A stretch of DNA of 47,884 nt from Dehalococcoidia bacterium (GCA_009693015.1 SHYB01000001.1:1-47884); one strand, 5' to 3'; positions 7,281-15,312 are shown, counted from the first letter of the stretch. Notes: a model not told the origin generated them from the sequence alone. Translations and numbers: made by a program.

Positions 7281-7769
7281 CTAGCCGCCGTAGTTGAGGT
7301 TGTGGTCGCGCATGAGGATGGTGTGGTCGTCGCGGCGGACGCCGGCTTCCACGACTTCGCCGACGAAGACGGTGTGGTCGCCTTTGTCCACCTGGCCGAC
7401 GAGCTTGCATTCCCACCACGCGGGGCAGGCGGCGATGATCGGCGCGCCGGTGGCCTTGCCCGCCTCATAGGGATGCCCGGAGATGCTGTGGCCGTGCTGC
7501 GCCTTGTTGTGCTTGAAGAAGACGAAGGCCAGGTCCTTTTGCTCCTTGCCGATGACGTTGACGGCGAAGACCCCCGAGTCCTGGATGCAGCCGTGGACGG
7601 AGGAGTCGCCTTTGACGCCGACGACGACGAGCGGGGGCTGGAAGGAGGTCTGGGTGACCCAGTTGATGGTGGCGGCGGCGACTTCGCTGCCGTCCTTGGA
7701 CTTGCTGGTGAGGACGTAGAGGCCGTAGGGGATCATGCGGAGGGCTTTTTTCTTGGCGGCTTCGTCCAT
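7281..7769 (-). CDS. Flavin reductase-like (FMN-binding split barrel) protein
   Basis: A 162-residue protein of the flavin reductase-like family (HpaC/DIM6-NTAB type). Typical features are the N-terminal ALRMIPYGLYVLTSK strand, ATINWVTQTSFQPPLVVVGV around the FMN site, and SGVFAVNVIGKEQKDLA. Such proteins bind FMN and either supply reduced flavin to a monooxygenase or act as flavoproteins themselves. The window also holds a luciferase-like monooxygenase (41879-43090) that could use reduced flavin, but it is far away and no link is proven. A good AAGGAG ribosome site precedes the ATG, with a TATACT -10 candidate at 7807-7812. Confidence 0.85.
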   Translation of the reverse strand: MDEAAKKKALRMIPYGLYVLTSKSKDGSEVAAATINWVTQTSFQPPLVVVGVKGDSSVHGCIQDSGVFAVNVIGKEQKDLAFVFFKHNKAQHGHSISGHPYEAGKATGAPIIAACPAWWECKLVGQVDKGDHTVFVGEVVEAGVRRDDHTILMRDHNLNYGG

Positions 7770-7955
7770 TTCGGTCTCCTTGGGAGGTGATCGGCGATGC
7801 GCGGGGAGTATAGCATGGTGCGGGGGCGCTGCCGCTCACTGCTCAATGCGTTGATGACAGCAAGCAGGGTTGATTGCGCAGACGAACCATCCCCTGGCCC
7901 TCCCGATTTGCTTCGCTCATGCGGGATCTGCGACCTTCCTTTGCTGGAAGGGGGT

Positions 7956-8006
7956 GGGGTTTGGGGACACCCCAAACCCCGGCAGAGAGGGGCCTCCCCT
8001 CTCTGC
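7956..8006. repeat. Pair of adjacent perfect inverted repeats
   Basis: Two hairpins lie one base apart. GGGGTTTGGGG / ACA / CCCCAAACCCC is at 7956-7980 and GCAGAGAGGGG / CCT / CCCCTCTCTGC at 7982-8006. Each has 11-bp perfect arms and a 3-nt loop. Neither is followed by a T run on either strand, so they are not ordinary terminators. Confidence 0.85.
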
Positions 8007-8020
8007 ACTGTCCCCAGCGC

Positions 8021-8163
8021 GGATGCTGCCGCTGAACCTTGGCAAGCCTCGTTGTTCCCACCCACCCACCCGCATATGTTATAGGAAGGAACGGGAGCAC
8101 ATCTCCCGCGCCCTCTGCCAAAGAGGGCCATCGCCCCTCTTTGGCAACACCCGAGGGGGTATG
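8021..8163. repeat. Structured interspersed repeat B, copy 2
   Basis: Same order of blocks as copy 1. Hairpin 1 keeps the CACAT loop but has a different stem, CGGGAG / CTCCCG (8092-8108). Hairpin 2 is a perfect 11-bp stem, GCCAAAGAGGG / CCCTCTTTGGC (8117-8145), with a 7-nt loop. The change of stem sequence with kept pairing suggests the fold matters. Confidence 0.7.
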
Positions 8164-8169
8164 CCCGCC

Positions 8170-8198
8170 TTGCTGGGGTGGGGCAGCGCCGGTAGAAT
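8170..8198 (+). promoter_or_regulatory. Promoter for the enoyl-CoA hydratase gene
   Basis: -35 TTGCTG (8170-8175), 17-bp spacer, -10 TAGAAT (8193-8198), 29 nt ahead of the ATG at 8228. Confidence 0.5.
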
Positions 8199-8227
8199 CG
8201 CAGGGAACGCATCGGCAAGGAGCGGGG

Positions 8228-9028
8228 ATGTCGCCAAAGTATGTGCTGGTGGAGACGAAGGATTACATCACGACGTTGACGCTGAACCGCCCGGAGAAGC
8301 GGAACGCGTTTACCAATGAGATGTTTCTGGAGGCGCGGGATGCGTTTGCCGCGGCGGAGGCGGATGCGGCGACGCGGGTGCTGATCGTGACGGGGGCGGG
8401 CCAGGCGTTTTCCGCAGGCGGGGACCTGGAGGCGTTCCGGCAGGCGGCGGCGGAGACGAAACGCACGGGGGCACTGGTCTCGCCGCTGGACCAGGCGGCG
8501 CTGGAAGGATGGGCGCTGGCGATGCGGCGGATGACGAAGCCGACGATCGCGGCGGTGAATGGCGCGGCGATGGGCCTGGGGTGCACGCTGCCGCTGGCGT
8601 GCGATATGCGGATCGCGTCGGAGCGGGCGCGGCTGGGGCTGGTGTTTCTGGAGGTGGGGCTGAACCCGGAGTTTGGGTCGAGCTATTACTTGCCGCGGCT
8701 GGTGGGGATCGCCAAGGCGTGCGAGCTGGTGCTTTCGGCGAAGACGGTGGATGCGCAGGAGGCGCTGGCGATTGGGCTGGTGAATGAGGTTGTGCCGCAT
8801 GAGGAGCTACTGCCGCGGGCGAGGGCGCTGGCTGGGCGGATCGCGTCGCTGCCGCCGCTGGCGGTGCGCTGGGCGCGGACGAATTTGTATGCGGGGCTGG
8901 ACGGGGATTTGCTGAATCAGGTGCAGCGGGAGATTATGGCGAACCGGAATTGCCGCCTGAGCAAGGATTACGATGAGGCGCTGGCGGCGCGGCAGGAGAG
9001 GCGGGCGCCGGTGTTCCGGGGGCATTAG
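8228..9028 (+). CDS. Enoyl-CoA hydratase/isomerase family protein
   Basis: A 266-residue crotonase-fold enzyme acting on CoA thioesters, probably hydrating a trans-2-enoyl-CoA. The two oxyanion-hole segments are visible: FSAGGDLEAF and AAVNGAAMGLGCTLPLACDMRIAS. The block LVFLEVGLNPEFGSSYYLPRLVG is where the catalytic glutamates lie in true hydratases. Asn-Pro-Glu-Phe replaces the common Ile-Pro-Gly-Ala run, so the exact substrate or even the reaction is uncertain. The start ATG 8228 was chosen because AAGGAG lies just before it and homology begins there; the open frame continues upstream without meaning. It fits with the glyoxylate shunt as part of acyl-CoA use. Confidence 0.87.
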   Translation: MSPKYVLVETKDYITTLTLNRPEKRNAFTNEMFLEARDAFAAAEADAATRVLIVTGAGQAFSAGGDLEAFRQAAAETKRTGALVSPLDQAALEGWALAMRRMTKPTIAAVNGAAMGLGCTLPLACDMRIASERARLGLVFLEVGLNPEFGSSYYLPRLVGIAKACELVLSAKTVDAQEALAIGLVNEVVPHEELLPRARALAGRIASLPPLAVRWARTNLYAGLDGDLLNQVQREIMANRNCRLSKDYDEALAARQERRAPVFRGH

Positions 9029-9106
9029 GGGAGACAGGGGCACATTCCCTGTAACCCTTGCCAAAGATGGGCTTCGCCCCTCTCTGGATACGCCCGAGGA
9101 GGGAGC
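9029..9106. repeat. Structured interspersed repeat B, copy 3
   Basis: Begins right at the end of the enoyl-CoA hydratase gene. Hairpin 1 is ACAGGGG / CACAT / TCCCTGT at 9034-9052, with a G-T (G-U in RNA) closing pair. Hairpin 2, at about 9061-9090, is an imperfect version of that in copy 2. The 5' block shared by copies 1 and 2 is missing. Confidence 0.65.
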
Positions 9107-9113
9107 CAGGGCC

Positions 9114-9138
9114 AATAACCGGCAGGCCCACAAATCAG
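9114..9138. repeat. Interspersed repeat A, copy 1
   Basis: Contains GGCAGGCCCACAAATCAG preceded by AATAACC. It is one of five copies in the window (also 9179-9204, 13487-13512, 14983-15008, 15041-15065), all downstream of minus-strand genes. Confidence 0.65.
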
Positions 9139-9178
9139 CGCCGCGTGGTGGCTTTTCCCAGGGCTGGGGGCGCAGCGC

Positions 9179-9204
9179 GAATGACCGGTAGGCGCACAGA
9201 TCAC
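9179..9204. repeat. Interspersed repeat A, copy 2, forming the stop of the Clp gene
   Basis: A diverged copy: GGTAGGCGCACAGATCAC preceded by GAATGACC. The TCA at 9201-9203 is the TGA stop codon of the AAA+ chaperone on the minus strand, so the end of the repeat lies on the end of the gene. Confidence 0.6.
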
Positions 9205-11783
9205 CGCCGAGGGGTGGTCGTGGCAGGGGGCGGCGGGGCGGCGCGGCGGCGCTTGAAGGTGAGGGCGCCGGCTTTGCCGGGTTTCATGGCGACGGTGTAG
9301 ACGTCGCCCTCTTCGTATTCGCCTTTGAGGACGCGGAGGGCGAGCGGTTCGAGGATTTGCTGCTGGATGAGGCGCTTGAGGGGGCGGGCGCCCTGGAGGG
9401 GGTCGTAGCCTGCGCGGGCGAGCCAGGCTTTGACGGGGGCGGCGACTTCCAGGCGCAGGCCGCCTCCGGCAAGGCGGCGGTTGGCGAGGCGCATCTGGAT
9501 TTCCACGATCTCGGCGATCTGCGGGCGCTCCAGCGCATCGAAATGGACGATGGCGTCTATGCGGTTGAGGAACTCAGGGCGGAAGTGTTTTCGAAGCTCA
9601 TCGTTGATGCGCTTGATAAGGACGGCCTTGGACTTGCCGATGGACTCACGGTAGAGGCGGCCGCCGACGTTGCTGGTCATGATGAGGATGGTGTTCTTGA
9701 AGTCCACGGTGCGCCCGTGGCCGTCGGAGAGGCGGCCGTCGTCCATGACCTGGAGGAGGATGTTGAAGACGTCGGGGTGGGCCTTTTCGATTTCGTCGAA
9801 GAGGACGACGGCGTAGGGGCGGCGGCGCACGGCTTCGGTGAGCTGGCCGGATTCGTCGTAGCCGATGTAGCCGGGAGGCGCGCCGACGAGGCGGGAGACA
9901 GTGTGCTTGTCCATGTACTCGGACATGTCAATGCGGATCATGGCGGACTCGTCGTCGAAGAGAAGCTCGGCGAGGGCGCGTGAGAGCTCGGTCTTGCCGA
10001 CGCCGGTGGGGCCGAGGAAGAGGAAGGAGCCGACGGGGCGGTTGGGGTCTTTCATGCCGGCGCGGGCGAGGCGGACGGCGTTGGAGACGGCGCGGATGGC
10101 GCGGTCCTGTCCGACGACGCGCAGGTGGAGGGAGTCTTCCATGGTGAGGAGCTTGGCGCGCTCGTTTTCCAGGAGCTTGCTGACGGGGATGCCCGTCCAG
10201 GACGCGACGACCTGGGCGATGTCTTCGGCTTCGAGGTCGGTCTTGAAGAGGCGACGCTCGCGGCAGAGGGCGGTGAGGCGCGCTTCGGCAGCGGCGAGTA
10301 TGGGTTCGGCGCTGGCGATGGCGCGGACGAGGCCGGCGGATGGCTGGGGGGATGCGTCGTGGCGCGCCAAAAGTCTGCGCCACTCCAGGCGGCGGCGCTG
10401 GGCGAGCACGTCGTGGCCCAAGGCGCGCTGCTCATCCCAAAGGGTGCGGTCGCGGCGAGAAGCGTCGGCGAGGTGTGCGGCCTCCAGGCGCAGGGTGTGG
10501 CGGGCGTGCGGCGAATCGCTGGCGGCAAGCTCGGCGGCGCGCTGGGCGGCCTGCTTCTGCGCCGCTTGCAGCTCCACGGGGAGCGTATCGCGCTCCAGGC
10601 GCAGGCGGGAGGCGGCCTCGTCCATCAGGTCAATGGCCTTGTCGGGCAGTGAGCGGTCGGAGATGAAGCGGTGGGAGAGGACGGCGGCGGCGGCGAGGGC
10701 GTCGTCGGTGATGTGGACGTCATGGAAGGCTTCATAGCGGCTGCGCAGGCCGCGGAGGATGTGCACCGTGTCATCTACGGAAGGCTCGTGCACCTGGACG
10801 GGCTGGAAGCGGCGTTCCAGGGCGCCGTCCTTTTCGATATGGGTGCGGTACTCGTCCGGGGTGGTGACGCCGATGCAGCGCAGCTCGCCGGTGGCGAGCG
10901 CGGGCTTGAGGATGGTGGCGAGATCGGCGCTGGAGCCCTGGGCGATGGTGTGTATCTCATCAATGAACAGGATGACGTCGCCGCCGGCTTCGCGGATGTC
11001 GTCGAGGGCACGCTTGAGGCGGTCTTCCACCACGCCGCGGAACTCGCCGCCGGCAAGCAGCGAGCCGAAGTCCATGCTGTAGATAGAGGCGCGCTTGAGG
11101 GGGGCGGGGACATCGCCGGTGGCGATGCGCTGGGCCAGGCCGTGGACGATGGCGGTTTTGCCGACGCCGGGCTTGCCCAGGAGCACGGGGTTGTTCTTCA
11201 CGCGGCGGCAGAGCACTTGCATGAGGCGGTGAATCTCCGCATCGCGGCCGATGGTGGGGTCGAGGGTGCCGGCGCGGGCGAGATCGGTGAGGCAGCGGGC
11301 GAACTTTGCCAGGTTACGCGCGGGCTTTGGCGTGGCGGCGCTTTCCGTTGGGGCGAAGGCGGAGGCGATGGCGCGCTTGAGGTCGTCGGGGGTAAGGCCC
11401 GCGGCGGCAAGTCGCTCGCCGAGCGCGGGGACGGCGGCGGCATGCTGGGCCACGGCAGCGGCGAGGGCGTGGAGGGAGACGATGTGGCGCTGCTGGGCGG
11501 CGGCGGCGTCCCAGGCGCGGTCGAGGAAGGATTGCAGGTCGGGGGAGGGGTCGAGGATGGCGGGGGGCGGACGGGATGGGCCGGAGGGGCGGGCGAGGGC
11601 GTCGGCGATGGCGGCGGCGTCGCGGTTGAGGAGGACGAGGGGAGCGGCAAGGCCGGCGGCATCGAGGCGGAGGAGGCCGGCGACGAGGTCGAGGGGTTCG
11701 ACGGCGGCGGCGGCGCGGCCGGCGGCGGCGTGGGCCAGGGCGAGGGCGCGCTGGGAGAGGTCGTCAAAGCGGGCCAGGCTCAT
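9201..11783 (-). CDS. ClpB/ClpC-like AAA+ ATPase chaperone (divergent)
   Basis: An 860-residue Hsp100 protein with two AAA+ modules. NBD1 has Walker A GKPGVGKT (203-210; the usual Glu is Lys) and Walker [10 protein letters not shown] (270-278). NBD2 has Walker A GPTGVGKT (591-598) and Walker [10 protein letters not shown] (659-667). An approximately 130-residue middle region (395-525) is rich in Arg, Ala and Glu and probably coiled-coil, closer in size to ClpB than ClpC. The N-terminal 145 residues match the double Clp N-repeat only weakly and are Ala-rich. The C-terminus is basic and Pro-rich. No clear IGL/IGF loop for ClpP binding was found, so a disaggregase role is more likely. A TATACT -10 candidate lies at 11835-11840. 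I leave the symbol blank because clpB versus a paralogue cannot be settled. Confidence 0.88.
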   Translation of the reverse strand: MSLARFDDLSQRALALAHAAAGRAAAAVEPLDLVAGLLRLDAAGLAAPLVLLNRDAAAIADALARPSGPSRPPPAILDPSPDLQSFLDRAWDAAAAQQRHIVSLHALAAAVAQHAAAVPALGERLAAAGLTPDDLKRAIASAFAPTESAATPKPARNLAKFARCLTDLARAGTLDPTIGRDAEIHRLMQVLCRRVKNNPVLLGKPGVGKTAIVHGLAQRIATGDVPAPLKRASIYSMDFGSLLAGGEFRGVVEDRLKRALDDIREAGGDVILFIDEIHTIAQGSSADLATILKPALATGELRCIGVTTPDEYRTHIEKDGALERRFQPVQVHEPSVDDTVHILRGLRSRYEAFHDVHITDDALAAAAVLSHRFISDRSLPDKAIDLMDEAASRLRLERDTLPVELQAAQKQAAQRAAELAASDSPHARHTLRLEAAHLADASRRDRTLWDEQRALGHDVLAQRRRLEWRRLLARHDASPQPSAGLVRAIASAEPILAAAEARLTALCRERRLFKTDLEAEDIAQVVASWTGIPVSKLLENERAKLLTMEDSLHLRVVGQDRAIRAVSNAVRLARAGMKDPNRPVGSFLFLGPTGVGKTELSRALAELLFDDESAMIRIDMSEYMDKHTVSRLVGAPPGYIGYDESGQLTEAVRRRPYAVVLFDEIEKAHPDVFNILLQVMDDGRLSDGHGRTVDFKNTILIMTSNVGGRLYRESIGKSKAVLIKRINDELRKHFRPEFLNRIDAIVHFDALERPQIAEIVEIQMRLANRRLAGGGLRLEVAAPVKAWLARAGYDPLQGARPLKRLIQQQILEPLALRVLKGEYEEGDVYTVAMKPGKAGALTFKRRRAAPPPPATTTPRR

Positions 11784-11939
11784 GGGTGGCTCCAGGAGTC
11801 GCGGGAGAGGGTGGCGCGACGGTCAACAGATAAGAGTATAGCGGACGTGGCGATAGGGGGCCAGAAGAAAGTGGCCTGCCTCCAGCATTAGACTAAGCAT
11901 GTATCCTTGGAGACACCCATAGAACGAACAGGGGACTAT

Positions 11940-12900
11940 ATGCCCAGCATTGAGAATCTTGTCGAGTTCTCTAAGAGATGGGACGACCCGAACAGCCGCT
12001 CGCCCTGGCGAGAGTTCGACGATCTGGAGTATGACCGGTTTCGCTTAGCCTGGAACACGCTGTTCCCGCGCCAGCGACGAGATGGAGTGCTTTTGGTCGA
12101 GCGAGAGCAGGACGATCCCTGGCAACCGGAATTGCCAGGGGATCTAATGGGTCAGTTAGAAGTGGCGCTTGCTGCCCCACCACCCTCAGAAGACGAGATT
12201 CGAGAGATGGCAGCGAGCCAGGACTGGGATCGTTGCGCCTGGTATCAACCTATCCACAACTACGGCAGGGCTTGGGGAATCTTCATTGAAGAAGGCTGTA
12301 TCCTGCAGCGGACGAAGGACATCGCAAGGTTTCTATGGTCACCTACTCCTTTGACGCGTCCCCTTGCCCGAGTATTATTGCGGGTAGCCACTTACAGCTA
12401 CTTCCTACACGAGCACTACCACCACAAGGTGGAGTCGCTCGCCTTTCGCCTCGAAGTGGTTGACCGCTCAGGAATCTACGGCCGCTACCAGCGGAGAGTT
12501 TACCGCCCGGCTTTGGGCACGGACCATCTCTTAGAAGAGGCATTAGCTAACGCCGACGCATTGCACAGGCTCAGCGACCAGCCTTATCGCACCTGGATTG
12601 GAAAACAGGTCGTAGATGCAACACGGAGCTACCTGGAGGAGACCTTCCCTTTCAATCCGCTTCAATCCGCCTGGCTACCGAATGGCATCCAACTACTTGA
12701 CGCCGGACACGTTCGAAGACGGCGAAAACAATCTTCATTCCATCGTTCACGAGGGAATGCTGACCCCTACGCAACCAAGCACCGATTGGCTCATCGCCAC
12801 AAGGTTGATTCAGAGCCTGCTGAGAGTGAACGATAACATCTGGGTTGTCGTAACGCCTGGTGGCCGTTCAATCCTTCCCACCAGGCACCCTTGGCCGTAG
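11940..12900 (+). pseudogene. Unrecognised HExxH protein, frameshifted by a 10-bp tandem duplication
   Basis: Reads in one frame from ATG 11940 (AGGGGA ribosome site) to about 12660, then in the +1 frame to TAG 12898-12900. The uninterrupted first frame runs on to a stop at 12836 with an unlikely basic tail. The break sits at a direct duplication of TTCAATCCGC (12651-12670). Removing one copy gives a continuous protein of 316 residues that joins ...EETFPFN to PPGYRMASNYL. Residues 157-165 read HEHYHHKVE, an HExxH motif followed by Glu, suggesting a metal site. I recall similar uncharacterised bacterial proteins with the same HExxH and IWVVVTPGG blocks, but no function. Codon use is clearly less GC-rich than the neighbours, which points to horizontal transfer. 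Confidence 0.7.
12651..12670. repeat. 10-bp perfect tandem duplication
   Basis: TTCAATCCGC occurs twice without a gap, adding one base modulo three and breaking the reading frame of the 11940-12900 gene. Slippage could in principle restore it. Confidence 0.9.
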
Positions 12901-12925
12901 GGCTGGCCAACAACTGGAGGGGCAT

Positions 12926-13327
12926 ATGACGGAAGAGCTGGAACGGGAGCGGGAGGCGGTGCGCCAGGCGAATGCGGCGTTTTACGCGGCGTTCCAGAGC
13001 CTGGATACAGAGCGCATGCGGGCGGTGTGGGCGCAGTCAGACGCGGCGACGGTGGTGCATCCGGGCTGGCGGCCGCTGGCGGGGATCGGGCCGGTGATGG
13101 AGAGTTGGCGGCGGATTTTCGAGGGGGCGACGCTGATGCAGTTTACGGTGACGGGGGTGCAGGTGCATTTCGACAGCGAGACGACGGCGCGGGTGCTGTG
13201 CCTGGAGAACCTCACCACGGTGCTGGACGGCGCGGTGAGCGAGGGGCGGGTGCAGGCGACGAACGTGTTCGTCAAGGCCGGCGGGCGGTGGCTGCTGGTG
13301 CATCACCATGGGTCGCCGGTGATGTAG
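12926..13327 (+). CDS. SnoaL-like / NTF2-like domain protein
   Basis: A 133-residue protein. The N-terminal helix (VRQANAAFYAAFQSLDTERMRAVW) is followed by TVVHPGWRPLAGIGPVMESWRRIF, which matches the SnoaL_3-type NTF2 fold, and by strands ending in GGRWLLVHHHGSPV. The HPG motif and the double-His end are common in this group. Function is unknown; many members are stress- or catabolism-linked with no proven substrate. ATG 12926 was chosen over the in-frame upstream ATG because GGAGGGG lies directly ahead of it. It starts 25 nt after the broken HExxH gene but has host-like GC-rich codon use. Confidence 0.78.
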   Translation: MTEELEREREAVRQANAAFYAAFQSLDTERMRAVWAQSDAATVVHPGWRPLAGIGPVMESWRRIFEGATLMQFTVTGVQVHFDSETTARVLCLENLTTVLDGAVSEGRVQATNVFVKAGGRWLLVHHHGSPVM

Positions 13328-13486
13328 GGGTGATCCTGGCGCTCGCAATTACCACTGTCGAGTAGGGACGCGGCCGCTGTGGTGTGGCAGACCTCGTTGT
13401 TCCCGCCTGCGTCGGGCTCGGGCCGATGGAACCGGCCTATCGAGGACTCGACAATGACAGAGACGGGCGCTGGCGGGGGGGGGGCT

Positions 13487-13512
13487 GAATGACCGGCAGG
13501 CCCACAGATTAG
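13487..13512. repeat. Interspersed repeat A, copy 3, forming the cysC stop
   Basis: GGCAGGCCCACAGATTAG preceded by GAATGACC. The TTA at 13509-13511 is the TAA stop of cysC on the minus strand, at the same repeat position as the Clp stop in copy 2. A run of ten G lies just upstream (13475-13484). Confidence 0.65.
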
Positions 13513-14069
13513 GGGTGGTGGGACGCACGGGGAGGCGGGGTGGGGAGGTAGCCGAGGCGATCAAGGGCGGCGACGATCTTGGCGAGGCTCTGGTCTACGG
13601 TCTCCGTGCTGGAGTTGACGGCGACTTCCGGTTTGAGAGGATGCTCGTAGGGGTCGTCTACGCCGGTGAAGTTTTTGATCTCCCCGGCAAGGGCTTTCTT
13701 GTACAGGCCTTTGACATCGCGTTCGGCAAGGACGGGGATGGGGCATTCCACGTAGACTTCGACGAAGCTGCCGATGTTGCCGCGCACCTCATTGCGCACG
13801 TCACGGTAGGGGGAGATGGCAGAGGCGACGGCGACGACGCCGTTGCGGGTGAGGAGGTTGCAGACGAAGCCGATGCGGCGGATGTTGGTATCGCGGTCTT
13901 CCTTGGAGAAGCCCAGGCCCTTGGAGAGGTTGGTGCGCACCACGTCGCCATCGAGCAGCTCGACCTTGAGGCCGCGCTGGCGCAGGATGGGGGCGAGCCT
14001 ATCGGCCAGCGTTGTCTTGCCGGCGCCGGAGAGGCCGGTGAACCACACAGTGAAGCCTTTGTGTTCCAT
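13509..14069 (-). CDS. cysC: Adenylyl-sulfate kinase
   Basis: Phosphorylates adenosine 5'-phosphosulfate (APS) to PAPS with ATP. This 186-residue protein has the P-loop GLSGAGKTT (12-20), the [29 protein letters not shown] block for APS binding, and the [19 protein letters not shown] and [11 protein letters not shown] motifs typical of CysC. The last ten residues are Pro/Arg/His-rich. It lies 72 nt downstream of the APS-type reductase on the same strand, so APS can either be reduced directly or turned into PAPS for sulfation. No ATP sulfurylase gene is in view. The stop codon lies within repeat A. Confidence 0.93.
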   Translation of the reverse strand: MEHKGFTVWFTGLSGAGKTTLADRLAPILRQRGLKVELLDGDVVRTNLSKGLGFSKEDRDTNIRRIGFVCNLLTRNGVVAVASAISPYRDVRNEVRGNIGSFVEVYVECPIPVLAERDVKGLYKKALAGEIKNFTGVDDPYEHPLKPEVAVNSSTETVDQSLAKIVAALDRLGYLPTPPPRASHHP

Positions 14070-14141
14070 GAGACTCCTTGAATTGGTGGGAGGCGGTTTG
14101 CCCTTACCTATGCCCTAGCGAAGCTGCACGGGGCAGCGAGG

Positions 14142-14852
14142 TTAGGTGTGGAGGCCGCACTCCGTCTTGTCCGTGCCGGACCATCGCCCGGCGCGTTCGT
14201 CTTCGTTTGCGCCGACGGCGCGGGTGCAATGGGTGCAGCCGATGCTCTTGTAGCCCTGGTCGAGCAGCAGGTTGTAGGGCACCTTGTGCTCGAAGATGTA
14301 GGCCCAGACCTCTTTCTTGGTCCATGCGGCGACGGGGTTGAGCTTGACGAGGCCGAACTTCTTGTTCCATTCCACCAGGTTCACGCCGCCGCGAGCGCCG
14401 GACTGATCGCGGCGGATGCCGGTGGCCCAGGCGCTGAGGCCAGCGAGGGCGCGGGCGTTAGGCTCGACCTTGCGGAGGTCGCAGCACTTGTCGGGGTCGC
14501 GCTGCCAGAGGGCAGGGCCGTGCCGCGCTGCCTGCTGCTCCGGGGTGAGCCGCGACTTGTAGGCCACGGGAGTGACGCCGTAGCGTTTGGTGAAGGCGTC
14601 AATGTAGGCGTAGGTTTCGGGGAAGAGAAAATCGGTGTCCAGGTAGAAGATGGTGACGTCCGGCTTGAGCTTGAGGGCCATGTCCATGATGACGGCGCCG
14701 GAGGCCCCGCCGAAGGAGGCGGCGATGCCGACGCCGCTGCCGAAGGCGTCAAAGGCCCAGCGAAGCATCTCTTCCGGGCGTTGGCCTTCAAAGCCCAGGG
14801 AGATTTGGGTAAGCTCGTCGGGGCTGAATTTTGTTCTTGCGCTGGTGGTCAC
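14142..14852 (-). CDS. cysH: Assimilatory adenylyl-sulfate (APS) reductase
   Basis: Reduces activated sulfate to sulfite in cysteine synthesis. The 236-residue protein has an N-terminal adenylyl-sulfate-binding fold (GIAASFGGASGAVIMDMAL, FYLDTDFLFPETY). It carries both cysteine pairs that bind a [4Fe-4S] cluster in APS-type enzymes: KCCDLRK and GCTHC. The catalytic cysteine is in the C-terminal ECGLH tail. The cluster cysteines argue for APS rather than PAPS as substrate. It is the first gene of a pair with cysC. A promoter at 14928-14955 and a hairpin in the leader (14874-14898) precede it. Confidence 0.92.
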   Translation of the reverse strand: MTTSARTKFSPDELTQISLGFEGQRPEEMLRWAFDAFGSGVGIAASFGGASGAVIMDMALKLKPDVTIFYLDTDFLFPETYAYIDAFTKRYGVTPVAYKSRLTPEQQAARHGPALWQRDPDKCCDLRKVEPNARALAGLSAWATGIRRDQSGARGGVNLVEWNKKFGLVKLNPVAAWTKKEVWAYIFEHKVPYNLLLDQGYKSIGCTHCTRAVGANEDERAGRWSGTDKTECGLHT

Positions 14853-14873
14853 AGGGAGGCTGCCTTCTGTAGG

Positions 14874-14898
14874 GCGCTATAAGGATTGCTGATAGCGC
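14874..14898 (-). promoter_or_regulatory. Hairpin in the cysH leader
   Basis: A 7-bp perfect inverted repeat GCGCTAT / ATAGCGC with an 11-nt loop, between the promoter and the ATG. It could be a repressor site or an mRNA structure. It does not match a known riboswitch that I recognise. Confidence 0.4.
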
Positions 14899-14927
14899 GC
14901 ATGGGAATGCCCTATGGCAACAGGATT

Positions 14928-14955
14928 ATTTTAGCACAGGGGGGTGCGGCGTCAA
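14928..14955 (-). promoter_or_regulatory. Promoter for cysH-cysC
   Basis: On the minus strand -35 TTGACG (14950-14955), 16-bp spacer, -10 TAAAAT (14928-14933). Confidence 0.6.
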
Positions 14956-14982
14956 CGTGAAAGAGGAACGGCAAGAGGGGGC

Positions 14983-15008
14983 GAATAACTGGCAGGCCCG
15001 CAAGTCGG
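14983..15008. repeat. Interspersed repeat A, copy 4
   Basis: GGCAGGCCCGCAAGTCGG preceded by GAATAACT; two substitutions in the core relative to copy 5. Confidence 0.55.
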
Positions 15009-15040
15009 GGGCGCTGGTGGTGCGGGGAGAGGTTGGGAGT

Positions 15041-15065
15041 AGCGCCCGGCAGGCCCACAAGTCAG
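15041..15065. repeat. Interspersed repeat A, copy 5
   Basis: GGCAGGCCCACAAGTCAG preceded by AGCGCCC. It lies about 30 nt beyond the last gene of the ACIII operon. Confidence 0.6.
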
Positions 15066-15093
15066 GGACGGGTGGCGTGGAAAGGGGAAGGGG

Positions 15094-15312
15094 CTAGCGG
15101 CGGCCCAGCACGCGATCGGCCTGGTCAGGGCGGGGGCGGAAGAGGGAGTCTTTTTCCAGGTTGAGGCCAGGGTTGGTGGCCTGGGCGGCGTCCTTGGAGT
15201 TGCGGCGCAGGAGGGCGGCGAGGCCGGCGGCGCCGGTGGCGCCGACGAGGCCGATGAGGAGGAGCTTGCGGCGGGTGATGCCTTCAGCGGGAGTTTGTGC
15301 TTCGGTGGTCAT
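15094..15312 (-). CDS. Small membrane-anchored protein at the end of the ACIII operon
   Basis: A 72-residue protein with TRRKLLLIGLVGATGAAGLAALL near the N-terminus. This could be a Tat-like signal or a single membrane anchor, and it is followed by a short soluble tail. It starts 14 nt after actE on the same strand, so it belongs to the same transcript and may be an accessory subunit. No family is recognised. Confidence 0.6.
   Translation of the reverse strand: MTTEAQTPAEGITRRKLLLIGLVGATGAAGLAALLRRNSKDAAQATNPGLNLEKDSLFRPRPDQADRVLGRR

Larger units (their letters stand above)
7770..8227. other. Repeat-rich intergenic region
   Basis: About 460 bases between divergent genes. It holds two adjacent perfect hairpins (7956-8006), repeat B copy 2 (8021-8163), a promoter for the enoyl-CoA hydratase (8170-8198) and its ribosome site. 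No protein gene is supported. Confidence 0.6.

Noticed and set aside
12616-12900. A separate 94-codon gene starting inside the HExxH gene
   Set aside because: Its sequence is the natural continuation of the preceding protein once the 10-bp duplication is removed.
13475-13484. Run of ten G as a phase-variable tract
   Set aside because: It lies between genes, outside any reading frame and not between a visible -35 and -10 pair.
9114-15065. Repeat A copies as a CRISPR array
   Set aside because: Spacing is irregular, from about 40 bases to several kilobases, copies are diverged, and no cas genes are near.
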